Positions 23,102-33,878 of a DNA stretch of 64,000 nucleotides are shown in pieces. Numbering within the stretch: the first letter of the stretch is position 1; every line of letters begins with the position of its first letter. Both the position numbers and the translations under genes were made by a program. This DNA comes from Triatoma infestans (taxonomy: Eukaryota > Arthropoda > Insecta > Hemiptera > Reduviidae). The notes under the pieces are model-generated. The model saw nothing but the letters and a program-made list of their open reading frames with translations, made no database searches and was not told where the DNA came from. Location of the stretch: the NCBI GenBank assembly GCA_011037195.1, contig JAAEAF010000248.1, forward strand, positions 62,001 to 126,000, in the 5' to 3' direction.

Positions 23102-23917
23102 CTAGAGATTTCCTCTTTCTTCCAGCTGTAATTTGTCAACCCTCAGTTTTCTTAATGTTTCAGCTCGTCCACTCCATTGTTTAGCAATTCTCTGTACATA
23201 CTTTGCTCCCACCATATAGTGATCAGAGTCGCAATCAGCTCCCCGATAACTACGGACATCTTGGATGTTAGATTTATGACGAGCATCTATAAGTATATGA
23301 TCAAGTTGTCGGTTTGGTTTGACCATCTGGTGATATCCACGTCTCTTTGTGGATTTCTTTGTGTGGGAAATACGTGCTACTGACTCACATTCCTCTCGCC
23401 ATCGCAAAATCTATCAGTCTAAACCCGTTCACACTGCATACCTCGTGTCAACTATGCATTCCTATCGTGGGGGAGAAAGCCAATTCCTTTCCTATTTTTG
23501 CATTGAAATCCCCCATAATTATTTTTGCGTCATATCTTGGTAGTTATGACACACCTTTTCTAAATTCCCATAGAAACTGTCTTTTTTTTCCTCATCCTTC
23601 TCTTCTGTCGGAGCGTGGATGCTAATTAGTGAGGTATTATACATTTTACCTCTTATACGAATAAGGCATGTCCTCTCATTTACAGCTTTATAACTTACTA
23701 GTGCATGCTTCAGTGAGTTTTTAATCATGAATCCTGTACCAAATATGTTATTCCTACTTGTGCTGGCACTATTTATGATTGTATAATCTTTAAGTCCTAT
23801 TATATCTGAATTTCTCCATCTGATCTCCGAAGAGCGGCAATGTCTACATGATACTTCAGCAGTTCTTTTTCTAATAATCTGCTGGCTCCAGCTTGATACA
23901 AACTTCTTACATTCCAC
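23102..23917 (-). pseudogene. RTE endonuclease domain, broken
   Basis: The endonuclease nicks target DNA for target-primed reverse transcription. The first half (23917-23519) shows EIRWRNS, GTGFMIKNSLKHA, LIRIRGKMYN and the ISIHAPTEEKDEEKKDSFY block, in which the HAPTE segment carries a conserved active-site region. The second half (23407-23102) shows [20 protein letters not shown] and [12 protein letters not shown], whose SDH carries the catalytic His. A frameshift near 23410-23520 and the loss of a clean N-terminal start separate the halves. Insect genomes often carry such frames annotated as craniofacial development protein 2-like. Confidence 0.85.
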
Positions 23918-24709
23918 AAACTTCTTACAATCGCATTAGTCCTTGTCCTCGCCTAAGTCGTTTCCTTTTTCCAGTCCGGCTATTCTTTTGTTTATGTTCC
24001 ATAACAATCATACTTTTTAGGAGATGGGACGTTAGACCATCGTCCAACCCCCAACCTGGAGGACCAGAGAATTTCATTTCGGGGTTTCTATCCCCTAGAC
24101 GAGCTGCCTTCACCACGGCTATGAGCCACGTCTGCCCACGTAGGTCATTTAGCGTTACCCAGGGTGCACCAAGGGGAGGCGACCTATCTACACCCCGTAG
24201 AGGCCCTTACAAAGAGAAAATCTAGAAAGAAGTCTCCTTCAGAACTATCTAAAACTATTTTTTTCTGGAAAACCGTTTAAAACAAACAATGTTTAAACTA
24301 TTTTGTAACAATATGGAAGAAAATGGTTGAAGCTATTTTAGAAATAAAAAGTCCATTTTTATTCTCCGTTAATTAATTTTCACCGAATTTTTCGTCAAGA
24401 ATTTCGTCTGAATTAAAAAACAGAAATACCATTTATAATGAATGAAATACTAACATTTGACTTTCTGCCAATTTTCTTTTTGAGACATGCTGTTCTCTCG
24501 CATAATAAGAATTGTTATTTAAAACTCATCGTATTCGTACACTGGGATGCGCCTGTGCAATCATGTATTTTCCTTGACAAACTGATAATAGAAAGAGATT
24601 TGAGTGAAATTGTTGAATATTCCAGCTGGGTTATCTGGAAGAGTGTAGTGCGTACCTATAATAAGCACTTAACAAAGACATTCTAATCGGGGAAAGGGAA
24701 ATATTTAAC

Positions 24710-24748
24710 GAGTGTCTACAAGGTTTACCTCACTACTTGTAGACACTC
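24710..24748. repeat. Perfect inverted repeat, 13-bp stem
   Basis: GAGTGTCTACAAG (24710-24722) and its exact reverse complement CTTGTAGACACTC (24736-24748) are separated by 13 bases. No T run follows as in a simple terminator. It may be the relic of a fold-back element. Confidence 0.9.
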
Positions 24749-25146
24749 TTCCATTTATAAATATATATTGAACGAATATCAAGAAATCTTCCATAACGCT
24801 GTGAAAATAGTTTATTGCATGTAGTCACTTCTATCTGTCAGTCTTGCAGAACCCAACCGCCCACAAGGTGGGTTACATAATGGATTTTGGCCATTTCTGC
24901 TATAGTCTGCTTTTCCACATCAAAGAAGTGTTACAGGTTAATTAATGGATCTACTATTAACATTACATTCTCAATATGAATACTGGAATTTTGTTTCTTT
25001 CAAAGAGTTATATAATTTTAATGAAAAATACACGACACAAATGATGTTGAATGTGACAAATCTGCCAAGGCTTTTATGTAAATACCAATTAAATAAACTA
25101 GACAAATAGAAGAATGGAAAAAGCAAAGATGCTAATGATGACAGCC

Positions 25147-25168
25147 GTCAAGTCTCATGAGACTTGAC
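25147..25168. repeat. Perfect 22-bp palindrome
   Basis: The half-site GTCAAGTCTCA is followed directly by its reverse complement, with no spacer. There is no link to a known element end. Confidence 0.9.
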
Positions 25169-26350
25169 TTCCCAGCAATTATCCCCACCAAGTTTCTCCA
25201 ATTCAAATCCTTACTGTAAAATACACCATTCAACAATTCTACTTTCTCTTCACCGCCATTTTCATGTGAAAATAATTTTAATCCATGCTTTATCATTTAA
25301 CTCTTTTTATGATGTATGTCAGATTATTCTTACCTATTCAGCTCAGACTTAACGCAAATCTCATAATAATTGTGATATTTAGTAGGTTATTAAGTATTAA
25401 TATAAGTATATACATAAAATCTGTTGAAGCATGTGTAATGAGTGTGGGCTATTGTATTATTCAAAATAATTAATAATTATGTTATAAGTTGAAAATTAAT
25501 TTTTCACCAATAAATCTGGAAAAAAGTGTATTTCATTTTTAGAATGCTAATGCAAAGAAAGTGAAACGTTTCACAAAACAAGGATATATCTACCTAATAA
25601 TTTCAATAAATCAAAAAGAAAGTAAAACAATCTAGTTGTGAAATTCACTAATCTTATAAAAATATCTAATACTTCATACATTCCAGAATTAAGGCCTGGT
25701 TCGGTAAGCGGATGCTATCTGTTTTTTGTTGGACTTCTCTATATTTTAGTACTACGAGTAGTACACAAATAAACTAGAAACTACGCTATAGTGGGTGAAA
25801 CACAGTAATGGCCAGCATTATTATTTGCTCGAATAAGTCCCTTCCAGCATATCGTTGGCGCCAAACAAATTCACACAGAATGGATTCTAGAAGAGTCCCC
25901 ACATTCAACCTTGTTTCTTCATTTGGCAAGGACCCACAGAGTCCTTCAGACAGTATTTAGTATGCGCTTCCAGTTGCTGGATCTTGAAAATTCTCCCGAG
26001 TGATTTACAATCAAATGCAGAAGAAGAGTAATTCCAATTAATATCTTGTACAACAATCAGATATTATTAACGCCCCTGGGCAGACACAATCTTTAAAAAC
26101 ATGCAGTAAAGTACCTGCTGTTCTATCGAACAACTATTGAGTTACGAAAGTAAACAACAAATATCCAGCAAAACACTGACAAAGACACAAGTGGCGTTCC
26201 CTTTCTAGACAAGACTTCAGAATTATACAAATTAAACATTATACCTGATTATTAAAAGAACCTGTAACTTAACGATTCAGAAAACATCGAAGTCATTAAA
26301 AGAGATATTTTACTGATATAGGTATATGCTAGGTAGTTTATACCATTTTT

Positions 26351-27280
26351 ACTTTCTCTTATTCCCAGTAACAGGAAGTATTGTAATCGTGTCAAATTTT
26401 CGATATTGAGTTTTCACCGGAAATATCCGTTTTGAGGTCCCCTGAGTTCAAAAAAGTGGTTTTTAGCAAAGGTCTGTGTGTGTGTATGCATGTATGTGAA
26501 CAGCATAGCTCAAAAACAAAAAATCATAGAAAGTTCAAACTAGATATTCCGTTTAGTTATCACCATGGGATCCGACAGTGAGTCATCTGTCAAAATTCCT
26601 CAACCGGAAATACCACATTACAAGTTGGTTTTTTTCACGTTTATGCAACTCCCTCAAAAATAGCTCCAACGATTTTCTTCAAACTTGGCTTATCAACTAC
26701 ATGTACTACAACAGCTACAACTTTTATTTGAAACATTTCTCCGTGAAAATTCATTTAAGGGCACTTCTGAGGGAGGGCATAGTTAGGTTTTCATCTAAAG
26801 TGCTATTTCAGTTAATTACACAATTCTATCATCTAAATAATATTAATTAGAATTAAATATGTTGTTGAAATTCCTAGTTTCCAAAAAATTGGATAACCGG
26901 AAGTGCGTTTATATTACCACTTTACTAAATGATTTTTTCACTTTTTCGCGATTTTCTCAAAAATACTTCCGACGATTTTCTTGAAACTTCTTATATAAAC
27001 TAAATAAACATACAATAGTCTACAACTTTTACTTACAACATTTCTCTGGGAAAATTCATTTAAGGGCACTTTTGAAGGAGGAGTGGGGTTATGTTTTTCA
27101 CTAAAGTACTATCATAGTTGATTATACAATTCTATCATCCAAACAAAATTAATTAGAATTAAATAGATGGCTAAAATTCTGACTTTCTAGAAAATTAGTA
27201 AACCGGAAGTGCATGTTTACAGAACAGTTTTTTTTTCAGTTTTCGACGAATTTCATTAAATTTGGTACACATTACTAAAT
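26351..27280 (+). repeat. HINE family copy, tail hairpin missing
   Basis: The head ACTTTCTCTTATTCCCAG and the TG-rich stretch are present, with modules near 26600, 26892 and 27200. It shares the variant TTTACTAAATGATTTTTTC with 4297-5290. It ends in AATTTCATTAAATTTGGTAC without reaching the subterminal repeat. Confidence 0.9.
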
Positions 27281-28501
27281 TATGTGCAAAATTAGCTGAA
27301 GATAAAGAATAATTTGCTTACTTTTGGGAGCAATTATTAGCAATTAATTTCAAGCCATAACTTTTAACGTTTTCTTTTTTTTCTAGGTTTTGAAAAGGAA
27401 ATAATGCTACATGAGCAATATTGTTTATATCAGTATTTACAGAACTTGCCACCCAGTTACTGAGAGAACATAACAAAAAACAAATCTGCTGAAATTAAAT
27501 TTGAACAATTTGAGGTATTTCATTATGATTATGATGAAAACGGGATGATAGATATGATTCTGAAAGGAAAAAATAGAATTGTGACCAAATTAAACATCAG
27601 ACAAAAAAATTCTTGGTTAAATTAAATCTGACTGGCTGAAATATATACGTTAAATCAGTAAAACGTCTGTGAAATATATAAAATTAAAAAATATATATAA
27701 AACGAATGCTCTAAAATTGAATCAGTCTAGTAGGAGATGCGAAAATATAAAAGTTATTATATAAATAAATACACAAAGCCGTCTTCACCTTTGGCATACA
27801 TTAATATCACTTCATTATATTTTATGAATACAAGTTATATAAAATATTAAATCTGGAATCCTGGAGCGATACAACGCCACTGAATTAAAACACTGGGAGA
27901 GCAACAGCACACGGCCCCTTTTGTTAGAGGGCGTAACTTTCAGGATTGAGAAAATATACGATGTACTTATATCTGGTGTATGTGTTTGTGTGTGTGGGAT
28001 TGTTGTATACATAATGGTTATTACACAGGGAGATACGATTCATGTTTATATCTAGATATTCCCTCTAATTGTAACCTAAATAAGATAAATCTTTATTTAT
28101 TTAAAATATTATGATTTTTTAGTCATGTCCCTTTTAGTTTTTATCATATTTCATAGCATTTTGATATGAAACACTGGACAGTTCATAAAATTTTTATCCG
28201 CCTGACCCATTTACTCCTAAAACGGTTCCTAGCATAAATCAAATTAACTTTGCATAATTTGGTATAACATGCATTTGCATAGAAGGTTTACTAAATACAG
28301 AAATCTTCCCTTCATTGGAATTCAAATTATGTTAAGAACTGGCTAATTTAATTTTACATTCTAACTTATAAACAACTTATAAACATTAAAAAGATGCATA
28401 ACTGTGTCAAGCTACAGTTTGAAAAAACATCTTTGTTTTTTATTTATTATTACCAGAATGAACATCACCTACGTACCACATACAGAGAGGCGAAACAGGA
28501 A
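27281..28501. other. Unassigned AT-rich spacer
   Basis: No gene, RNA or element end is recognised. A short (TG)n lies near 27983. Confidence 0.4.
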
Positions 28502-28830
28502 AATCTGGTGTGAAACAATCACACAACTTTCTGGTTAAATACAATTGTAAGGGAAGGGACTAGCAACGCGGAGATCACGGGTTCGAATCCAGCCGTGGTG
28601 CCCTTAGATTTTCTCTTCCTAGGAGCCCCTACAGCTCACTGTCCGGTGAGGGACAGTGTTGTCTGTAACGGGAGAACACTGTCCAGAGGCCGGCAGTGCA
28701 CTGAGAAGGCTCCGCGTGCAAATGACCACAGATGTTGAGACGCCTTAAATTTAAAAAAAAAAAAAAAAAAAATACAATTGTATACAAAATGACAATTTTT
28801 TTGATCACCCACTTCAAATTTTCACATAAA
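28502..28830 (-). repeat. HINE family 3' end, split by a SINE
   Basis: ATCTGGTGTGAAACAATCAC and ACAACTTTCT at the left are the tail hairpin and subterminal repeat in minus orientation. The SINE at 28550-28769 interrupts it. The flank to the right (ACAATTTTTTTGATCACC) is poorly conserved. Confidence 0.7.
28550..28769 (+). mobile_element. tRNA-derived SINE, copy 1, A box deleted
   Basis: A Pol III-type short interspersed element. It has a tRNA-like head with B box GGGTTCGAATCC, a body with hairpins (ACTGTCC...GGACAGT is partly degenerate here), a 3' end AGATGTTGAGACGCCTTAAA and an A tail. A 13-bp duplication AAATACAATTGTA at 28537-28549 and 28770-28782 proves insertion. Compared with the copies at 35376 and 35936, about 24 bases between GGGAAGGGA and CTAGCAACG are missing, which removes the whole A box (TAGCTCAGTGG). 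Either it inserted in this form or the deletion came later; in either case it should not initiate Pol III transcription well. Confidence 0.95.
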
Positions 28831-28967
28831 CATTAAGGCACTAGGGAGGTGATAAGTACCAACCTACCAACCCAGGCAGATAGAGATTGTTTACACTGTA
28901 GTCCAGAAAACCGCGCGAATAACATTGACGGCACAAATTACCACCACTATTTCAAATCTATTTTTTT
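28831..28967. other. Short unassigned spacer
   Basis: Nothing recognised; it lies between the split HINE tail and the next full copy. Confidence 0.3.
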
Positions 28968-29942
28968 ACTTTCTCTTATTCCTAGTAAGAGGAAGTATTG
29001 TAATAGTGTCAAATTTTCGATATCGAGTTTTCACCCAAAATTCACGTTTTGAGGTCCCCTGAGTCCAAAAAAGTGGTTTTTAGCAAATGGTCTGTGTGTG
29101 TGTTTATGTGAACAGCATAGCTCAAAAACTGAGAAACTGTAGAAAGTCGAAACTTGCTATTTCGTTTAGGTATCGCCATGGGATCTGACAGTACGTTATC
29201 TGTCAAAATTCCTTAACCGGAAGTACCACTTTACTAGTTGTTTTTTTTTTACTTTCTTACGACTTTCTCAAAAATGACTCCGATGATTTGCTTCAAAATT
29301 GGTATTTCAACTAAACATGAAAAGAGCTACAACTTTTACTTGAAACATTTCTCCAAAAAAATTCATTTAAGGGCACTTTTGGGGGAGGGGTATGGGGTTA
29401 GGTTTTTATCTAAAGTGCTATTTCAGTTTATTAAACAATTCTGTCATCTAAATAATGTTAATTAGAATTAAATATGTTGTGGAAATTCCGAGTTTAAAAA
29501 AAATCGGATGACCGGAAGTGCGTTTACTTTACCACTTTACTAAATTATTTTTTCACTTTTTAGCGGTTTTTCTTAAAAATGGCTTCAACGATTTTCTTGA
29601 AACTTCCCATATAAACTAAACATATAAAGATCTACAACTTTTATTTGAAACAATTCATTTCTCAGAAAAATGTGGTTATGTTTTTTCTAAAGTTCTATCA
29701 TAATTTAGATAAAGTGTAATTGGATGATAGATTATACAATTCTATCACCTAAACTAACTTAATTAGAAATAAATAGATGGCCAAAGTTCCGAATTTCAAG
29801 AAAATTAGTAAACCGGAAGTGCGCTTTTAGTGAACCGTTTTTTCAGTTTTCGACGAATTTCATTAAATTTGGTACACAAACTATTAAATGTCAATTTTGA
29901 GAACTGGAATAGGAGAATGTTGTGTGAGTGTTTCACACGAGA
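28968..29942 (+). repeat. HINE family copy, complete
   Basis: The head ACTTTCTCTTATTCCTAGTA and TG stretch are present, with modules near 29217, 29510 and 29813 and a shortened second module. The tail is GGAATAGGAGAATGTTGTGT with the hairpin, then a run of about 16 T. Confidence 0.9.
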
Positions 29943-29957
29943 TTTTTTTTTTTTTTT

Positions 29958-31135
29958 GTGGAGAAATATTTCAAATAAAAGTGACAGATTTATATCTATG
30001 CGTTAGCATTTTACATGGTACTGAAGTGGCACTTTAGAGGAAAGCTTAATGTACTATTCCCCCCCCCCCCCCTTAGAATAGCCAAAAATAAGTTTTTCTA
30101 GGGGAAATATTTTAAATAAAAGTGATAGGTTCTCTTATGTAAATGGTAATCAAAAGAAGTTCGAAGAAAATCGTTGGAGCCGTTTTCGAGAAAATCAAGA
30201 AAAGCTGAAAAAAAACATCCACTATAGTCGAACTTTTGGTTGATGAATTTTGCACGAAACTTTTGTGTCTGAGATCTACGGTGGTTGGACCTAGACGGAA
30301 TATTCGAGTTTGAGCTTGCTGCGAACAACAAAACATGCGAAAACATGTTTTACATACTCAGGGGGTACCTCAAAATATATTGTTTAATCTCCTGACGCCT
30401 TTTTGTCTCCCAATGTATACCTTTTGCAACACATATGTTACTTTCGGCTGTTGTCGTAATTACGATAACTTCCGATTGTACATACTCCGTATCACCTCCA
30501 ATCAGTTAGTTCTGTACTAGTACTGTACTAGTTCTGTTCGAAAACTGTTGTACCATACGCTCGTACACGCACAGAAGTGCTCTCTAATTTCCACCGTGCA
30601 ACCTCGCATGTTAAGTGCATTTCGTTTTCTCTCTGTTAGTTTACCGCAAAGTATACGAGCGTGTCGTTTCTCGCCTCTTTTGTTACACCGCATTTTCACG
30701 GGTACGCAGTTTTCCATTATTCTCGTTAAACCGCATGTTCCCCGCTTGAGTACAGTACATCATACAAAGGAATCTACTTATGCCTACTTGGCCTTCAATC
30801 TGCTCGCCTTTTAGACTGGAGGACACCATCTACGTTCACAAAGGTATCTGGTGCCAGGGGGAGCGGGGGAGTCGACTCTCTTTTCCTTTTGGGATCCCTT
30901 TCCTTGGAGCGTTGTTAAGCCAGTGTCCACATCTTACAAGGTAAGCGTTCTATTATTCATACTTATTTGAATTAGTATTCTCTGTTTCCCCGCATTAAGA
31001 ACTACACCCTATCAAACACAGTCCACTTACCGCTTTGTTTGACAAGATCAGACATATATAATTGAGTGATTACTGAATTTCGAAAATTTGACCCTTGTTG
31101 CAATACTTCCTCTCTTACTAGGAGAAAAGAGAAAC
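29958..31135 (-). repeat. HINE family copy split by a solo LTR
   Basis: Module landmarks run in minus orientation to about 30375 (ACTCAGGGGGTACCTCAAAA is the head sequence). They resume after 31060 with CGAAAATTTGAC and CAATACTTCCTCTCTTACTA and end at about 31135. The 674-bp LTR separates the two halves. The 14-base C run at 30059-30072 lies inside a module. Confidence 0.8.
30381..31054. mobile_element. Solo LTR, 674 bp
   Basis: The segment begins TGTTTAATC and ends CAGACA, so it has LTR-type TG...CA ends. It is flanked by identical 5-bp sites TATAT at 30376-30380 and 31055-31059. It separates two pieces of one HINE copy, which independently fixes both borders. A 5-bp duplication is usual for BEL/Pao and many Gypsy elements. 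No internal coding region, primer-binding site or second LTR is present, consistent with recombination between two LTRs. Internal features include a GTACTAGTACTGTACTAG direct/palindromic cluster near 30518. Orientation cannot be assigned. The open frames inside (for example 30548-30814) are not genes. Confidence 0.8.
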
Positions 31136-31637
31136 TACAGAAGCAAAGGAGCCACGTAGTTTCATCTAGATCGAAACACGTTTGCTTTGTATTCACTCTG
31201 CATAGTTTATAACTCTTAGCGCAGACATTACCACCCAAAGATGCTTACTTATTCGAAAGGAATGATTGAGATTATTTCAAAATAAACAATGGTCAGAGTA
31301 TCGACCAAGCATGCTCAAAACATAACTTGGAACTGATACATTTTATGTCGATATAGAAGAGAGAAAACTTCTGTGATTGAAACACTCATACGGCACTCAC
31401 TTATTGCTGTTTACAAGATTTATGTGACAAATAAATGTTTGGCCAATCAGTACATCCACATTTCATACCTTCTGTTCTACACTGTGATTGGCTAATTATT
31501 TCTTTGAAAAAACTAGTTTAGAATTTTTTTAAATAATTTTCCCTTCGTAGGTATTTAATAAATTATAAATTTGTGCTATAAAATTTCTTTATAAAAAAAA
31601 TTGCAAAATATTAATTTATTTTGTAACATAATATTTA
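31136..31637. other. Spacer with paired CCAAT motifs
   Basis: TTGGCCAATCA (31440-31450) and TGATTGGCTAA (about 31484-31494) form an inverted pair of CCAAT boxes with one mismatch. The rest is AT-rich and unassigned, and ends at the A that flanks the Helitron. Confidence 0.4.
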
Positions 31638-32507
31638 TCTATATATATACAAATTCAGTATCCTTATGTTTGTGGCCGCAAAACTCGAAAAGTAGTCGAT
31701 GGATTGACTTGAAATTTTTACACAACATTTCTATATGAGAGTGTTTATACATACTTTTTATTCCGAACTTCCCGCGGAAACGGGAAATTCCGAACGTTTC
31801 GTGAGTTTGGCAGAAATAGCCAGACGCAGACGCGTTGCGATCGTGGCGCGCTCTCTGTCGAAGATATTCTGCACAGAATACGGCAAGAAACTCAATCATG
31901 GCTTGGATTTCACAGAAGAAATATATTATGAAGCGCTAATCTTCATTGAGGATCTTTGTCTTGCATTGTGTGGCAAGCTGTTGGCACTATTGAGAGTAAC
32001 AGTACCGAATAGGTCGATCAATGCAACGTTCGAGAAAGAACTGCTCAGAGAGCCAGAAATGACTTACAGCTATTCGTCCAAGAAAACACACTGAAACTTC
32101 TTCAAGAACAAAAGATAGTATTTGATACCATCATACAAGCTATGACCAACCAATGCGGTGGATTTACTTTTTGGACGTTCCAGGTGGAACTGGAAAAACG
32201 TTCTTAATTTCCTTAATCTTGGTTAAAATCCGATCAAATGGCCATATTACGTTAGCACTTGCTTCTTCAGGTAATGCTGCTACGATGATGGAAGGAGGTG
32301 GAACAGTGCATTCAGCTCTTAAAAACATTCTTTCAGTTGAAAACATTTTTTCTTTCTTTCCTTTCAGTTCACAGCAACGCAAAGTAGGGCATTAAATTGA
32401 ATGATGTGTTTTCTTGCTGAATCTATGTTAACTATAATACTTCTATTTACTTCCCTAATAATTAAAATCAGACTGAGCTACAGCTAAGCGTGGCCGGGTT
32501 TAGCTAG
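31638..32507 (+). mobile_element. Canonical Helitron, internally deleted, 870 bp
   Basis: The 5' end TCTATATATATAC has the Helitron TC start, and the 3' end reads GCTAG, with CTAG as the canonical CTRR terminus. The element lies between an A (31637) and a T (32508), the standard Helitron target, with no target duplication. A GGCCGGGTTTAGC-type region just before the end may form the short 3' hairpin. The interior keeps a small part of the Rep/helicase protein, so this is a deletion derivative of an autonomous element, about a tenth of full length. Confidence 0.85.
31735..32395 (+). pseudogene. Helitron PIF1-like helicase fragment
   Basis: The frame 31735-32094 contains NHGLDFTEEIYYEALIFIED and PNRSINATFEKELLREPE, the region preceding the helicase in Helitron proteins. 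The frame 32153-32395 has FLDVPGGTGKTFLISLILVK with the Walker A motif GGTGKT, then LALASSGNAATMMEGGGTVH, a PIF1-type helicase motif Ia region. A frameshift near 32160 separates the two. After SALKNILSVEN the homology stops, so the Walker B and later motifs are absent, and the upstream HUH nuclease is missing. It cannot encode an active transposase. Confidence 0.85.
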
Positions 32508-32697
32508 TTACATTGTATAATTAATGTGAGCTTTACAGAAAAAATTCAGAATTTTCATTCCATTGTTGAAAAAAAAAAAGCAAAAGAGAATTAGAGGCAG
32601 AAATGTTAGCCCGCCATTTTGTATTTGGACGTTTATACTAATAAAACAAAATAAAATTGATGTTAAACACCCACAAAAAATTCTCCTGGAGTTTTTA
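32508..32697. other. Short unassigned spacer
   Basis: A run lies near 32567. Nothing else is recognised. Confidence 0.3.
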
Positions 32698-33310
32698 GCT
32701 ATTCCAGTAACTATTAGTAACAGGAAGTATTTTAATCCTGCTATTTCTGTTATTACACAAATCTATCTTCTAAATAATATTAATTAGAATTAAATATGTT
32801 TTCGAATCAATGAGTTAGAAAAAATCGGATGACCAGAGGTCCGCTTTACTGAAAATAGTTTTCAGTTTTCTGCTATTTTCTCTAAAACAGTTCCAACGAT
32901 TTTCTCTAAACATGGTAAGTCAACTAGAAGGACATACAAAGAGCTACAACTTTTTTTTTTTTGAAACCTTTCTCAGGGAAAATTCATTTAAGGAGATTAA
33001 TTCAATTATCATTCATTTAATAATTCATTTAAGAGGTGGGGTTATGCTTTCCTTTAAAGTGCTATTTCAGTTCAATAATGTGCTATACAATTCTGTGAAC
33101 TAAATAATATTAATTAGAATTATATAAATTGTCAAAATTACAGATTGAAGGAAATCGGTTGAGCGGAAGGCGACTCTTCTCAATAGGTTTTTCAGTTTTT
33201 GTGATTTTCTCCATAAAAATGCTGACGGTTTTAAACAGTAATTAAAATTGTGAGTATGAGGAAAGTTGGCCATTTCGCAGTAAGAGAAAATTGTGTGAGT
33301 GTTCCTAACT
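32698..33310 (+). repeat. HINE family copy with internal deletion
   Basis: A head remnant (AGTAACAGGAAGTATTTTAA) jumps directly to the end of the first module (TTACACAAATCTATCTTCTA), skipping about 350 bp. It then has full later modules and the tail AGTAAGAGAAAATTGTGTGA. The tail hairpin is truncated after GAGTGTTCC. Confidence 0.8.
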
Positions 33311-33839
33311 CTTGCGTGGATTCCATCTTTATAATACTCTTTCAATACTTTGTGGACTGCGCTACCTACATAAAATTAAGGACAAAAGATATACTGAATA
33401 GCTACAAACTCCAGGTCTAAGAAAAGTTTCCTAACTGAAAATTATGAATTCCTTGAAGAAATTTTTCTCGCTTTTAACATAAACTCTATTTTATCCGACT
33501 AGTATAAACGGCCAAATACAGAATGGCAGGCTTACATTGTCTCTTGCATTTCCACCTCTTTTGCTCTCAAACATGCTCTTTGATGTTTTGTGTAATGATT
33601 TCCATCAATTACAATTTTAGATGGTGTTTTGTTTATTGTATTGACAGCTTAATACTGTTTTTCTTCCCTTTTTACTAAGGTTCGTAAATTCACAAGCATA
33701 CAGATTCTTTAAATAATTAATTATTAAAAATAATAAATTTCTATTATTATTAGTGAAATAAAATTACCTACCAAAATAAACTGAGTCTATATTTAAATTC
33801 GGTAAATTATACAACTGATTCCTGTGAAAATGTAGTGAG
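33311..33839. other. Unassigned AT-rich spacer
   Basis: No gene or element end is recognised. It borders the 5' side of the next LINE, whose exact start is unclear. Confidence 0.35.
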
Positions 33840-33878
33840 TTTCTTGACGGATGCAATTAAGTCAACAGCAATATATAA

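Larger units (their letters stand above)
20940..24230 (-). mobile_element. RTE-clade LINE, near full length, inactivated
   Basis: About 3.3 kb, the usual length of an RTE element. In minus orientation it has a 5' region (24230-23920), an apurinic-type endonuclease (about 23917-23102), a linker (23092-22577), reverse transcriptase (about 22560-21310), an RTE-type C-terminus ending at a stop near 21086, and a short 3' UTR. The order and the RWLGHVERMEEERLPKR-type end are typical of RTE. The element is split by several frameshifts and stops. I found no clear target-site duplication, and its 3' edge touches the HINE copy ending at 20928. Its GC content exceeds the surroundings, which makes its limits visible. 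Confidence 0.9.
24231..26350. other. Unassigned AT-rich stretch with two palindromes
   Basis: No gene or element is recognised over about 2.1 kb. Two perfect inverted repeats (24710-24748 and 25147-25168) are listed separately. Open frames at 24438-24686 and 25164-25473 are AT-rich and have no motif. Confidence 0.4.

Noticed and set aside
21599..23625. Plus-strand open frames over the RTE element
   Set aside because: They are antisense shadows of the RT and endonuclease, which show catalytic motifs on the minus strand.
20928..24235. Target-site duplication for the RTE element
   Set aside because: The left border is a T run shared with the HINE tail, and no matching sequence of useful length occurs at the right border.
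28968..29942. HINE family as a satellite or CRISPR-like array
   Set aside because: Copies are dispersed in both orientations with unrelated spacers; only the internal modules are tandem.
30841..30870. Primer-binding site TGGTGCCAG following an LTR
   Set aside because: The 5-bp duplication places the LTR end at 31054, so this motif lies inside the LTR.
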